Part shown: one piece after another, positions 34,132 through 47,100 of the stretch
How positions within the stretch are numbered: position 1 is the first letter of the stretch
Layout of the letters: each line of letters begins with the position of its first letter
Notes under the pieces: generated by a model
Databases searched by the model: none
What the model was told of the DNA's origin: nothing
What the model saw: the letters and a program-made list of their open reading frames with translations, nothing else
Made by a program: the position numbers and the translations under genes
NCBI GenBank assembly: GCA_023525975.1
Contig: CM042042.1
Coordinates: forward strand, 48,495,880 to 48,559,879
Direction of reading: 5' to 3'
From: Smallanthus sonchifolius
Lineage: Eukaryota; Streptophyta; Magnoliopsida; Asterales; Asteraceae
Length of the DNA: 64,000 nt

Positions 34132-34486
34132 CAGGTGTAAAAATATATTACATATACTAAGGATAGAAAACAAATTCAAAATATGTAATAATTAATATAT
34201 AATTGGTTTTCGAAAATACGTTAATTACTATTTAGTACAATTTGACTTTCATTTACTATTTGATTGAAAATAAAAGTTACATAACTAAATTTCAAAATTT
34301 CTTATAATAAGAGATAATTTAAAAAAAATGTGTTTTATTAGTATAATTAGTATTTTCTTTAAAATATATTATTATTAAAAGATAGAAGTGAATTAAATAA
34401 AAGAGAGAGACGAAAAAAAAATAGTAAGAATGAATATGAAGATGCCAAATGTCATGAAAAAATATTTATTTATTATATAGTATAGA
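34033..34486 (-). mobile_element. Mini-Helitron (454 bp)
   Basis: On the minus strand it starts TCTATACTATATAATAAATA (34486) and ends with the hairpin CCCGTGTGTAAACACGGG, ATCTAAA, then CTAG (34036-34033). The insertion lies between A and T. A (TA)n run sits near the 3' end. It is non-coding. Confidence 0.75.
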
Positions 34487-34637
34487 TTCGGATTTCTCCA
34501 TGCTACACGTTATTATACTTCCCATATGTCCCTCATATGTGAGGGGACAACTATATTTTTCAAATATTTTTATACAGTGGATGATTATTGTACTTTTAGA
34601 ACATTCTTATATGTCGGATGATTCTTACACTGTGGAT

Positions 34638-35326
34638 TAGAGGTGCATAAATCGGTTTTTTTAACCCGAACCAGTTTGGTCAACGTTTGGTCAAAACCGG
34701 TTTGGTCATAAACTGGTTCGGGTTAACCCGGTTTACAAGCAAGGAAAACCCAACCCTATCAAACCGGTTAGGATAGGGTCTAAACCGGTTTGTGGGTTAA
34801 ACCGGTTTTTAATTAAAAATTCAAATTAATTCAATATATTTAATAGAAATTCAAAAAAAAATTATATAACAAATATAAAACATAAAGTTCAACGTTTTTG
34901 ATATTCGGAAAGTTCGGAAATTAAAAAACATTACAAGATAAAATTATATTGAGAGTTTAGAGAGCGTTTAACGAGCGGTTAAAGATATTAGAGAGTGTAT
35001 AGAGAGGTGTGATCAACCATAAACCCCCACCTATTTATATTGATTTATGGGTGCAAATGGGGCCAAAAAAAGGGCCCAATAGCCTCCCAACGGCTATATT
35101 ACCGTTATACAACGGTCCCTTTTTTTCCAGTGCATAAACCGGTTTATAAACCGGTTTCCCAAACCGGTTTGGACAAACCGGTCCTCAACCCGATGTTCCA
35201 CTGATTATCTTAAACCGGTGGTTTTTGCTTAACCCGAACCGGTTTGCCTTGAACTGGTTTTTCTTAAACCGGTTTGCCAGGTTAAACCGGTTAGAAACTT
35301 CAAACCGGTTATTTTGTGCACCTCTA
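34638..35326. mobile_element. hAT-type element (TAGAGGTG family), 689 bp
   Basis: The termini TAGAGGTGCATAAATCGG and, inward from the right, TAGAGGTGCACAAAAT are flanked by the perfect duplication ctgtggat (34630-34637 and 35327-35334). Both ends are rich in aaaccggtt. The middle (about 34940-35120: 'gagagtttagagagcg', then 'cccaacggctatattaccg') resembles the transposase-promoter flank of larger hAT elements, so this is probably an internal-deletion derivative. Confidence 0.85.
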
Positions 35327-35334
35327 CTGTGGAT

Positions 35335-35927
35335 GATGATTATGTTTACCGGATTTTTCTAGCGCCAACCTCAAACCGCAACACTTCTAGCATCGCCAAC
35401 ACCAAGCCAAAGCCCCTTTAGCATCACCATGACCGTTATATAACTAATTGTAATTTTTCTACCACTAAAAGCTAGAATTGTTACACTATTTCTACAACTA
35501 TTATTTTTTTTAAGGCAAACTCACAACACTCTTCAAACCTCCACCTAAATTTACGCTACGCCCGCCGTAAGACTAAAACCTTTAACTACTTTGAGAAGTC
35601 TCCAGCTATTATATAACTTGCATACTTATATTTTGATAACGATAACAATTATGTCACCAATATCCAATTCTAATCATATTAGCCAAAAAAAGTTTAAATT
35701 CAAAAAGTTTGATAAATTAGTTATTTAAATGAATTGAAGTAGACGAATGTGATGCATTTCATACGATTTCGAGACTTTCAAAAAATCATTAATAATAATT
35801 AACAATTCTGATTTTAAAAAAGTTTAACAAAAAATATATCGCTATTTAATTATATTATTTCTTGAAAAATATAATTAAAGGATTTTTTTGATTATATATA
35901 AAAAATAATTAACGAAACATCAACAAT
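35335..35927. other. Intergenic sequence, no gene seen
   Basis: AT-rich sequence upstream of the tRNA gene. Nothing is recognisable apart from short CAA-containing sequence before the tRNA, common at plant Pol III start sites (aacatcaacaat at about 35916-35927). Confidence 0.4.
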
Positions 35928-35944
35928 GCTGGAATAGCTCAGTT

Positions 35945-35977
<33 letters not shown>

Positions 35978-36001
35978 GAGGTTCAAGCCCTCCTTCTAGC
36001 G
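35928..36001 (+). tRNA. tRNA-Asn (GTT)
   Basis: The 74-nt cloverleaf can be drawn completely. The acceptor stem GCTGGAA pairs with TTCTAGC, including one G-T pair. A D-arm with tagctcagttggttagagc follows, then the anticodon stem-loop gtggc-tgttaac-cacaa with anticodon GTT. The T-arm ggagg-ttcaagc-cctcc matches the B box, and the discriminator base is G. There is no intron and CCA is not encoded. It closely matches plant nuclear tRNA-Asn. A T-run at about 36014-36020 provides the Pol III terminator. Confidence 0.97.
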
Positions 36002-36182
36002 TAATTTTAATTATTTTTTTGCTTGAGGTATTAATTAAATAAATAACTACTTTTTTTTCTTATAAATCGTCTCCACTATCAATAAGATTTTTAATAAATT
36101 ACATGTAGAAAAACTTAAAAACTTTTCTAGAAAACAATTTGTTCGTTAGACCGATGGTTGAGAGATAATCTAATTAAACGAC

Positions 36183-36431
36183 TCACACGATCTTGGCAAC
36201 ATCCCTCATTAATCCCCGGTTCTTGTTACAAAAATCCATGTACTCTTGATAAGAAATGAACCCGTCTCCATCAGTATCAAGTTCACCCATCATGCGTTGG
36301 ACTTCTTCAGGTGATACTGAGCCGAGCGTCTTCAAAGCTTCTCCAAGCTCGGTTGACGAGATCTTCCCGTCTCCGTTGGCATCAAACCGCTTGAAAATTC
36401 TCTCAAGGTTAGCCTGGTCCTCGTCTGCCAT
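36183..36431 (-). CDS. Polcalcin, two-EF-hand pollen calcium-binding protein
   Basis: This intact single-exon gene encodes an 82-residue protein, the typical polcalcin length. Two canonical EF-hand loops are present: D17-A-N-G-D-G-K-I-S-S-T-E28 and D52-T-D-G-D-G-F-I-S-Y-Q-E63, each with acidic residues at positions 1, 3, 5 and 12 or their usual substitutes. The C terminus G-L-M-R-D-V-A-K-I-V fits the family. Polcalcins are small cytosolic Ca2+ sensors expressed in pollen and are known cross-reactive allergens in olive, birch, mugwort and others. A TATATAAG box at about 36527-36534 lies roughly 100 bp upstream on the coding strand. The plus-strand ORF 36256-36504 is its shadow. Confidence 0.95.
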   Translation of the reverse strand: MADEDQANLERIFKRFDANGDGKISSTELGEALKTLGSVSPEEVQRMMGELDTDGDGFISYQEYMDFCNKNRGLMRDVAKIV

Positions 36432-36534
36432 TTCGGTTTTGCAATGGTCGTACCGAGTCTTTTTTTATTTATGTGTAGGATCGGTTTGGTATGATTTTAG
36501 TTAAAACAAAATTAACGATGGTGTTGGCTTATAT

Positions 36535-37264
36535 AATGGTAGTTTAGGACCAATATTGTGGTTTGCCTTGGAGATTGGAGTGTAAACAAATAATGCATCA
36601 TTAGATTGTCCGAAAAGAAGGGGTTAAATATGGTCCATACACCTTTATACATGCTTCGAAGGACATATTTGAAAATTTTTCTTTTTCTTTTTCTTTTTTT
36701 TATTTTGTGCGGTTATTGATGTTTTATTCCCTTTTTAGTTATTGAAGGGTATTTATTATTTTAGATTTGTTCTTTTATCCTTTTTATTATTATTTTTGAA
36801 CAACGAACAAACACCCTTAAATTATACTCTTAAAATTCATGTATTCTCACTTTAAAAGACTTGCACTCACACTATTTTAGTGGAAATAAATACCAGATGT
36901 TACTAGACCAATATACGATTGACTATTTTTTCATTAATTAGCTTATCACTTCTAGTAAATGTAAATTTATTTTGGGTTTATTTTAGATGGGAATAATTAT
37001 GCTAATTTCACTTGGACTTACATCAAAGAATCTTTGAGTACCTTGAAAACACATTCCTCACTTTATATTTTATACTTCTATCATTCCTTATATCTCGTAG
37101 GCCAATGAGTTATCCACAATCTATATGTTAGATGATTATGCCATAAGGCGTCGTAATTACAAATAAGTTTGGTGTCATTGTTCATTGCTTGCAATCATGG
37201 TTGTATGACTTGCTTCCCACTTTGAAGAGGTCCTCGAGAATTTTTGAGCCATTATGTCAATATG
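36535..37264. other. Polcalcin upstream region, no other gene seen
   Basis: AT-rich sequence with long T-runs. No motif can be assigned with confidence. Confidence 0.35.
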
Positions 37265-37380
37265 CAGTGGCGGATTTACCTTATGGAGAGGGTTAGGAAA
37301 ATTTTACCGTTTTATGTTTTCCCGATATCTATAAACGAAATTTTTCATACCCCTGAAATTTTTTCTTAGATCCGCCACGG
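37265..37380. mobile_element. hAT-type MITE (CAGTGGCGGA family), 116 bp
   Basis: It starts CAGTGGCGGATTTACC and ends agatccgccacgg. The perfect duplication tcaatatg flanks it (37257-37264 and 37381-37388). The interior matches the elements at 11877 and 13783 in inverted orientation, with shared words such as aaaattttaccgttttatg and cccgata. Confidence 0.85.
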
Positions 37381-37388
37381 TCAATATG

Positions 37389-40098
37389 TCATGGTGCAAT
37401 TTGAAGGAGGGTACCCAATGGCAACTATTATGCCACTATGGATCACCATAAATGGCTGTCTATAGTTGGTTGACTAATGAGATAACATCGAAAGTTTGGG
37501 TTTAATGTGTCAAGTTATAAATCAAGTGGGTTGGAAGTGTGAGTGCTTATATAAAAAACTAGGTAAAGAAGCTAGGAAAGTTAGAAACCATGACAGCCTC
37601 ACAAAGATCGTAGTTTGAAGTTATGGAGTTTGAGAAAGAAACACACAATAAGAGAAGCTCGACAAGGATCAATGGTTAGAATAGACGCAATTGTTTAAGT
37701 CCGTTAGTTAAAGAGTGCCGAACCAAACTGAATCCCCAAGTTAACATGATTGTGACCGAAAACAGTGTCGTATTAGAAAGTGGATAAAGTAAACAAATTT
37801 TATAAATGTTTTTTTGTAAAATTAAAAGAATGCTGAATTGGAATTTAGTTGAAGGTTGGGCACATGTCGAGTTCCAATTAGGTGAAAGGTTATGTGAACA
37901 GGCCTTGTGACACAGGTGTTTAGTAACACATAACAACGTTTGTAAAACGCTATGGGTATAGTAAAACTATCATGTGATGAGCTATGTATCAAGGTTAAGG
38001 AATGTTAGACCGTGTTTAACAGTTTAGACGTGCTAAGGTGAGTTTGTATGTGCCCTTTTTAAATGTTTTAGGTTGGATTAACTCCCTTTTTTTGTTAAAT
38101 GTCATGCACATAACTTGTTACCTGACGTGTGCAATTAGTAATATAAAAAAATGGTGCACATATTTAGTTTTAAAGGGTAATCACCAATAAACCACACACG
38201 TATAAGCAAGTATTCCTAACGTAGCTTAATATAGCAGTGACAATAACCGTTCATCAATTTGTGGACACAGTGGCTCCTGATACCAAACCTTATATCAATA
38301 TTTAACCGATGAATTAGAGATTTGTTTGTTAAACTAATGACTGCAAAAGGAAACAAACTACGAATACTAGAAAGCTTTGTGAAAGTCAGATTGGAGAGAC
38401 AACCATTTAGACTCAACTTATCTAAGTTGGAATGAATAACAAGATTGGTTTTACTTATGAAAATTGTTTTGAAAGTTTTGTTATTATGAAAATTGTTTTG
38501 AAAGATTTGTTATTAAGAAAAACAATGTGTGAAGTGCTAGAACAGATTAGAGCTCGTTAGGGTTAATCCCACGAAACTAGAGGAGTAGTGCTATAAACAC
38601 ACAACAATACCGTAACCAAATGAAACAAGTTTTATTACTAATTTCTTATAACTTAGATTTTCTCTATTAGATCTGGACAAGAAGACCCCTAATGATTTAC
38701 AACACATGATCGGATCAACAAAGAAAACAATGACAAGTTCAAGACTCTTTTAATTAGATATATTCCCTAGATAGCTCACAAGTTTTACCATTTTTAATTC
38801 CGATTAAACTATGAAGCCTCAGGTTAATAGTCGACTTTGTAACCCAAGGATAGAACAAGCTGAATCTAGCATGAATACTTCATAGAAAGACCAACAAGAC
38901 AACACAAATCAGATCTAAAACCAATATCAACATGCAATCAGATACATTATAAACTCATGATAACAAACTGACTAAAATCACATGATCATAAGTTCAAACA
39001 ATCCAAACATCAAACCAAACAGAGAATCATCTTGTCCATACGTCTATAAGTGTTTAGTCGGACATTGAAATGTAAAGCAAACATAGCTCAAAAGTAAACA
39101 TGATAAAAAGATAGACGAAAAATGAAAGGATAGCAAACCGAGCCAACCTACGTGTATATACATAAAACGGATGGCTAGATCTTTAATCTCTCAGTCTCTG
39201 CAGGTCCAGATATCTTCCTCTACTCCCAATCATCCTTCATAGCCTCCAAGTTGTGATCCTTACCCATGTGGTGTCATTTTGCTTAAATAGGTTCACATTA
39301 GAGTTTTTGTACCCGTCGTATGGGCCACACGGTCCGTATGCTCATTAGTTGGGCTGTAATGCCTAAGTCTTCATTGCACGTACCTTGTCAAAAGGATACG
39401 TGTTCTTGCATGAACGTACGTGGCATACCATATGTGGTGTACGGGCCATACTCTCATCATGGTTTGACTTCTTTCTTCCATCTTTTTTCCAACAGCTTCA
39501 CATCTTCTCATAATCCTTCATTTAGCACCAAAACCTACAAATCAAACATAAAGCACGATTATGTACCTGCTCCTATCAGATTTGCACTAAAAACAACTCA
39601 GAATGTAGGGAAATATGCATGAAATAAATGTGTTATTTGGAACACATCAAATATCTCCACACTTGAATTTAGTTTGCCCCTAAGCAAACTCTCATGCATT
39701 GAACTATACAACCTTTGACCTCGACCTAATGCTATCCTCGTCCCCAATTCACAACCAACTCTTGAGACTTGCATTTGTGTTGATAAATGAACCTTAAATT
39801 TGTGTTTAGTAATGATAATGAACCTTGAATTTGTGTTGATAATGAACCTTGAATTTGTGTTGATAAATGATCCATGTTCGATTTCGTTTCCTTTTACAGG
39901 ATGCTTATGTTTAGTACTTATGTATGAACATCGAATTTGTTTTAAATTTCGTATGAAACAAGCATGTTGCATGATTCAAATATATGTTTTACTATCTGAA
40001 TCCATATACAAAATTCAGATATCCGATTTTAAACACCCATTTGATTTGACATACTCGTTTTCTAGTTTTCTTGCTAAAACATTTTATTATGCTAATAA
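37389..40098. other. 2.7-kb intergenic region, possible retrotransposon debris
   Basis: I see no supported gene. The segment 39310-39460, with cacacggtccgtatg and related inverted words, and 39640-39700, with 'cctaagcaaactctcatgc', look like untranslated parts of a Ty3/Gypsy-type element, but no coding domain or LTR pair was found. Three short near-repeats of 'aatgaaccttgaatttgtgt' occur at about 39788-39860. Confidence 0.35.
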
Positions 40099-40515
40099 TC
40101 TATACTATATAATAAATAAAGGTTTTTTAGTGTCACATGTCGTCTTCATATTCATTTCACCATTTTTTTCCGACTCTCTCTTATTTAATGCACTTCTAAT
40201 AATAGTGTATATTTAAAAAAAATTAATTATACTAATATAACACATTTATTTTAAATTATCCCTTATTATAATAAACTTTAAAATTTAATTATGTAACTTT
40301 TATTTCAATCAAATAGTAAATAAAAGTCAAATTAAATTAAATAGTAATTAACGTGTTTTCGAAACTCACTTATATATTAATTTTTACATATTTTAAGTTT
40401 ATTTCTATTCTTAGTATATGTAATATATTTTTATACATGTAAAATATGTACATAAAAATTTAAAAACTTTATATATTGATATTTTATTCCGTATGTATAC
40501 ACGATATTTAACTAG
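40099..40515 (+). mobile_element. Mini-Helitron (417 bp) upstream of the OOP gene
   Basis: It begins TCTATACTATATAATAAATA at 40099 and ends with a weak hairpin (cgtatgtatacacg), atatttaa and CTAG (40512-40515), followed by T. The 3' end lies 240 bp before the OOP start codon, so it may form part of the promoter. Confidence 0.7.
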
Positions 40516-41318
40516 TATTTAAATAAATCGCAGATTTGGTCATATATAGTCAAAATACCGTTCGGAAATCAGAATGGTTGGTAATTTGGCCTACCTCTTT
40601 AAATTGGCACCATGTGCGCTTTTACGACACGTGTCTCTAAGTGTCACTATTGCAACCTTTTAAAAATACACAACATAACAACACAACGATTCTGAATTCG
40701 TCGCTAAATCCGTTTACGTATCCGTCACGACTCCATTCTCATCGAAGTCGTTGCAATGGCTGCCATCATTGCTCGCTCTCTTCGTCGTCCTCTATTCTCT
40801 TCAATCTCCAAACATCTTCTTCTTAAATCTCACATACGTCCGCCCTCATCTCCTTCCTTCTTCCACCGCCTCCCTCCTCCTCGCACCACCGTCCTCCGCC
40901 ACCCCCGCTCACCTTCATTCTCTACGTCGACGGTCGCCGTTGATAATCCTATACTGAAGACCTTCGAGTTTCCTCCGTTTGATGCGATCGACGCCAGTCA
41001 CGTTCGACCGGGGATCCGCGCGTTGTTGAAGGAGCTTGTAAGTCTCTGATTGGTTACGGATTTGTGTGTTTGATTGTTGATTTTGGGGGAAATATAACAG
41101 GACGGTGATTTGATAGAACTGGAGAGGACGGTGGAGCCGACGTGGCCGAAATTGGTGGAGCCGTTGGAGAAGATGAAGGATCGGTTGAGTGTTGCTTGGG
41201 GAGCTGTTAATCATCTGAAGGCTGTGAAAGATAGTTCTGAATTCCGTTCTGCCATTGAAGATGTCCAGGTTTATTTCATTTGATTTGGGAGGAGGTGGAT
41301 GTTGTGATGACATGTAAT

Positions 41319-41690
41319 ATTGTTTTCAGAACCGGACCGGACAGGTGACGGAACCTGTATTTTACCGGATTTATTTAAGAATAGGATGATATCATAAAAT
41401 AGTATATATATATATATATCTAATTTAAAATAAAATGTGAAAATATTTTATGTTTTTGTGTGGATTTACAATTTTAATAAAACATAAAGACTTAAATAAC
41501 TAAAACATGAATCATGGAATACTAAGTCAATTGGAAAATGATATTTTAAAGGAAAAAAAATTAAATAAAAGAAAACTATTTAAAATATGGTAACCGGACT
41601 GGTAACCTGCCGGTTCAAATGGAAACGGTCTAAATAGGCATAACCGCACCGCTTCTATGACCGGTTCCTGATCCCGTTTTGAAAACACTG
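41319..41690. mobile_element. hAT-type MITE (CAATGTTTTC family) in OOP intron 2
   Basis: The left end attgttttcagaaccggacc and the right end cccgttttgaaaacactg are inverted and match the elements at 22387-22911 and 59134-60303. It contains a short (TA)n run at about 41403-41420. The target duplication is degraded and cannot be called. Ends are approximate. Confidence 0.65.
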
Positions 41691-43445
41691 GTTATGAAAT
41701 TGATTATATTCTGTTTGCAGCCTGAAAAGGTTGAATTTGACCTGAAATTGGGGCAAAGCAAACCTATATATAATGCTTTTAAGGCTATAAGGGAATCATT
41801 TAGCTGGGAAGGGTTAAGTGATGCTCAGAAACGCGTTGTTGAATGTAAGTATTATTCTGTTGTGCACATTACTTGGTTACTCCGACGCATTTATGTCCCA
41901 AAAGGGAGGCACGCACACCACGTACGCGAGCTGTTGCTCCGTTTACAACAAAATAAGTTTAATTTACTATCAAAAGCTGCATTTCTCTCGTATGTTTTTA
42001 CGTATCAAACTTTATATCAAGTAAACCTTTCATAGTTTGGGCATGCATTCAGTTGTTTTTACATATAAGACCGGTTTTTGACCAGAAGTACATGATGAGC
42101 ACCTCGAGCCTTTTAAAACCAAGCGCTTACGTAAATTGAAGCATCTTGGAGTTCATCTTGTGGTATCTGTAAAAGCTTCCTTGCGTCACGCATTGGACAA
42201 AAGTAAAATAATACTTGTATGTTATGAAATTTGTAACTGAAGTCAAAACCTGTCACACCCTGCTTTCAAAGAGACTAAATTTGAGTTTTTGGTCATTCAT
42301 ATCTAAGAAGTTAATACCATGCTTTACAAAAGTTCACTAATCATAGCGAAAGCCATTATAATCTATTATGATAAAAAGCTACACATGATTTTCTTCGAAA
42401 GAAATATGTATGAACTTTACAAAATATGAATGAATTTCACAAAATTCTCCATCTATCATTAAAATATACCGAAATAAATTCTTTCCCATCTTGATATCAA
42501 GTAGTGTGAATTTCGTCTGACACGTGTTCACTTGTGTGCACATGCAGCATCACTAAAGGAGGCTGTTCTTAATGGTGTCTCCCTTGAGGATTCTAAGAGA
42601 GAAGAGTTTAATAAAATTCAACAGGTGTGCTCTTTTATTATTCAAGGCAGTCACAATTTTCTTTATATTGTTTGTTCAAATTAAAATATTTTCACAAGTA
42701 TTTGACTATAATTATGTAGCTCTTTTGAACATTAGCACTTGACCATTCTTATCACTGATGTGCAGGAGTTGACAAAACTTTCCCGAAAATTTGAGGAAAA
42801 TGTTTTTGATTCCACTAAGAAGTTTGAAAAACTCATAACAGATAAGAAAGAAATTGAAGGATTGCCAGTTACAGCTCTTGGTTTGGCTGCACAAACAGCC
42901 TCATCTAAGGTTCTTAAACAAATTTCATTATTTGTGTATTTGTTCCAATGCTTTATTAATACATCAGTGTCCCAGTTCTTATTTCATTGTACGTATTTAA
43001 ACCCAGGGTCATGAAAATGCGACTGCTGAAAACGGGCCATGGATGATTACATTGGATGATCCAAGTGTTTTGTTAGTCATACAGCATGCTAAGAACCGAG
43101 CTTTGCGGGAGGAAATTTATCGCGCTTATGTAACCCGTGCTTCTAGCGGAGAACATGATAATACTCAAGTTATTGAACAAATTTTAAAGCTTAGGTTGGA
43201 AAAGGCTAAGCTTCTTGGCTATAATAACTATGCCGAGGTTTAAATTTGTGTTTGTTCTTGCTATCTAGCCAGCTTCTTTATTTTATTGGTTTGTTGGTTG
43301 AAAACTTGAAATTATTATCAGGTAAGCATGGAAACCAAGATGGCTACTGTTAGTAAAGCTGAAGAGCTACTGGAAAAGCTCAGGAGTGCTTCCTGGAATG
43401 CCGCAGTTCAGGGTAATATACCAAATATATATGTGTGTGTGTAGT

Positions 43446-44067
43446 GGGGCGTTCTTTTCAGAATCCATAGTATGTTAAGAATTGCGAGAACCACATTAAC
43501 CCTTGTACTATTTATTATACAAATTGACTAAGGGGTTGTTTGATAGCTTATTAATGATTCCATTAAGAGGCTACCTCTGAATCTGTCGGATGTAGAAGGT
43601 GTTTGTTTCAGATTTTGCCAGCCTTTTAATAGTACATCCAACATCTTAATGGTTCAGCTCAAAAACAATATTGAACCATTCAGAGCTCTTAATGAACCAA
43701 ACAGCCCCTAAGATGCATGTAGATTTCCATACATTTAAGATTTTTTTTAAACATACGGTATTGATAATATTGTGTCTAGGCATATGTGCACATTTTAATA
43801 CCTAGTTATAAATTGACTAAGATGCGTGTAGATTTCCAAACGTTTAAGAATTTTTTTTTAAAACATATGGTATTGATAATCTTGTGTCTATGCATATCTG
43901 CACATTTTAATACCTAATTAAAAAAATTCACGAGATAAAATTAAAGAAAGAGTGGGGAAAGATGTATAAACCATTTCTTTTTCAATTTTACCCCTTTCAT
44001 TGAAGTTATATGTACGCGTGCTTATGTGGTTCTCAACATGTTATTGATTTTGAAAAGAACGTGCCCC
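43446..44067. mobile_element. MITE of the GGGGC..GTTCTTTT family in OOP intron 7
   Basis: The left terminus ggggcgttcttttca and the right terminus tgaaaagaacgtgcccc are inverted. The right edge abuts a 100-bp (TA)n array, and the left edge follows a short atatatgtgtgtgtg run. A Tourist MITE (43532-43708) is nested inside, and the two 'tttaagatttttttt...tattgataatattgtgtctagg'-type stretches at 43730-43890 are an internal duplication. It is the same family as 59710-60094. Confidence 0.65.
43532..43708. mobile_element. Tourist-type MITE nested in OOP intron 7
   Basis: A 177-bp element starts GGGGTTGTTTGATAG and ends CCAAACAGCCCC. It is flanked by the 3-bp duplication TAA (43529-43531 and 43709-43711), diagnostic of PIF/Harbinger-derived Tourist MITEs. 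Confidence 0.8.
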
Positions 44068-44121
44068 TATATATATATTATATATGCATATACGTATATA
44101 TATATATATATATATATATAC

Positions 44122-44172
<51 letters not shown>

Positions 44173-44180
44173 CATACATA
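44068..44180. repeat. (TA)n microsatellite in OOP intron 7
   Basis: An array of about 110 bp with a few cg and ca interruptions, immediately next to a MITE terminus. Confidence 0.8.
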
Positions 44181-47100
44181 GGATTAGGATCAACTAAATG
44201 CGTCGAAAGGTCTAAAAAGTGTATGAATAGATATTAACCATTGATCAAGGGGAATCAAGGGCTTTGGTTGGATGGGTGCCACGTGGACTCCATTCTCACG
44301 CAAATTTTAGCAAGGAGGGGCAAAAGGTAATAGTCATCATTTGTTGACTTTTTTCTTGTTCCACCATTTCTTTAAATGTGAATAACTTTTTTATACGTCA
44401 ATATTTAAAAAAAAACTATACCATAAAACCGAACATTTTTTTCTTTAACTTGAGTTTGGTATTGCTATATTTAAAAAAATCAAAATTTTAAAGCGTGTTG
44501 AACTATATAACGGGCGTCCAAATTTTTTTAACAGTTCAGATTGAACGGTGCATCCAGATTACAACGCGTGAGTAATCGCTGCCATAAATTCAGGTTTTGT
44601 TGGACGCAATTACCATCCACCCCTTGTGGCGAATCCTGATGGCTTCCTACGCTTTTTAGAGCTTTAAGCCTTTTTAGTATATCCTGACCCTATATAGTCA
44701 ATTAGTTGCTGCCACAGTTGTATTGTTTATATTTATTCGATAAAAACTTCACTTAAAATGCTTAGAACACACTCATTATACCATTTCCTTCATATCTGTA
44801 GACATGGAAGACTCAGGCAATTCTCCAAAAGTCAAGGTGCTCCTGAAGCTGATGAATTGACCCATTGGGATACTGTCTTTTGGAGTGAGAGGCTGTGTGA
44901 ATCAAAATATGAAATAAACGAGGTTATTTCTCCCCGTATCATGTTTACAAATTCTGCAGCTCAGTGTTACTACTATCTTTTCTCAGACATCAATTTCTTG
45001 ATACTGCAGGAAGAACTGCGACCTTACTTTTCATTGTCTAAAGTCATGGATGGTCTTTTCAACCTGATGAAGATGCTATTTGGCATAGATGTTGAACCAG
45101 CTGATGGTTACGCGCCAGTAAGCTATCTATTTACTTTTTGTTTAAACCATCAGGGCGGGGCAGGATTCAACTTGTTTCATTCTAACGCGTTGTTATATGT
45201 TTAGATTTGGAATGCTGATGTCAAATTTTACCGCCTTAAGCATTCATCAGGCAAACCTATTTCATATTTTTACTTTGATCCGTACATTCGTCCAGCTGAA
45301 AAAAGAAGTGGTGCATGGATGGATGAGGTTGTTGCAAGGCGTGTACTGTCACATGACAAAACCTCTGTTAGGTTACCCATTGCCCATATGGTGTGCAATC
45401 AAATGCCACCCGTTGGTGATAAACCAAGTCTTATGACATTTCACGAGGTACATATGATTGTATTACATAATAAGGAAGTTATTTCAATTCGGGAATATTC
45501 CACCCGAAAATAACCAACTTTTTTTAGTGTTCCACTAAATTATATACGTTTTTTCCAACGAAAACCACTTAAGTTTCAGTATTGTTCCATTTTTGTGAAT
45601 TTTTTTTGATAAATGTTAAAAGGTTTTAATAATAAGCGAGTTAAATGGAACATATATGAAACTTGGTACTATTTAGTGAAAACTATTTTCAATTTTAATG
45701 TGAAGTAGGAGGTAATTGTAAAGGAAAAAATATTCACAAATAATAACCAAGTTTCGTAACTGTTCCATTTAAGTCAACTTGGAGAAAAAATCACTAAATA
45801 GTAGCTAAGTTTCATACATGTTCCATTTACCTCGATTTTAAAAAATTTAAACATTTATAAAAAAAATTCACAACAATGGAAAAGTAAATGAAACTTGAGT
45901 GATTTTGTAGTTAAAAAAGTACGAGTGACTTTATTGGAACAATCTTGAAACTTGTTATTACCTCATGATTTTATGGCTGTAAATGTTATATATTTGAAAT
46001 GTTTATGCCGCGTCATATTTGCAGGTTAAGACTGTGTTCCATGAGTTTGGTCATGCACTTCAACATATGCTAACAAAACAAGACGAGGGACTTGTTTCTG
46101 GTATCCGTGGCATAGAATGGGATGCTATTGAATTACCTTCTCAATTCATGGAAAATTGGTGCTACCACAGGTCATATATCATCAGATTGTAGTTTAAGTT
46201 GGTTTAGTCTCTATCCTAATTACATAATCAACCAGGTGTATTATTTTTAAATAAATATAATAAATGAATGTTTTAGTATTAGATCAATTGTAATTATAGA
46301 TAATATAAGGTAGTTTGTGTAAATATGGTTATAGTATATTATACATAACCTGCTCTTGTAACCCAATTCCTTAGACATTTTCAATATAATTTACAATTAC
46401 ACACACTTAAGGTGTTTCACTTACAGGTAGACACTGATGAATATGGCGAAACACTATGAAACAGGCGAGTGTCTCCCTGAAGACATATATCAGAAGCTTC
46501 TTGCTGCGAGAACTTTCCGTGCTGGCAGCCTTAGCCTTTGTCATGTGATTAAAACTTTCATTTTCTTTTCCCAGATTAATAATCAGTTATTCATGTAGAA
46601 TATGTTATTTTGTTTATATTTGTAGCATACAAAAGTAGAAATGATAATCAATTTTTATATTGTTTTGTAGATAAAACTTGCAACTGTTGACCTGGAGTTG
46701 CATAGCAAGTATGTTCCTGGTGGGTCTGAATCGATCTATGATGTTGATCGAAGGATCAGTGAAAAAACTGAAGTGATTCCTCCACTTCCAGAGGACAGGT
46801 TTCTTTGCAGTTTTATCCATATTTTTTCAGGTTGGTTGTATATTATTTTATCATTTTGTCTATGCTAATTAGTTTGCAGATGGTTTTTTTTATAACTTAT
46901 CATCATTATTAGTCAGCTAACGGGTCAAAACAGGTTCAGGTCAAAACGGGTCTAACCAAAACAGGTTTGGGTTGGAATGGGTTGTTGTAGAAAAGAAGTA
47001 TCAAAATGGATTCACCCACTATATTTGTTTTATTTTATGGCTGCTAGTGGCAACTGCGGGCAGAAGCGGTGGTACATGGGGCGTAGTCACTGGCGGTGGG

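Noticed and set aside
39598..40216. Overlapping ORFs on both strands near 39.6-40.2 kb
   Set aside because: They come from short direct repeats (gaacc-ttgaatttgtg) and the start of a mini-Helitron, and show no protein signature.
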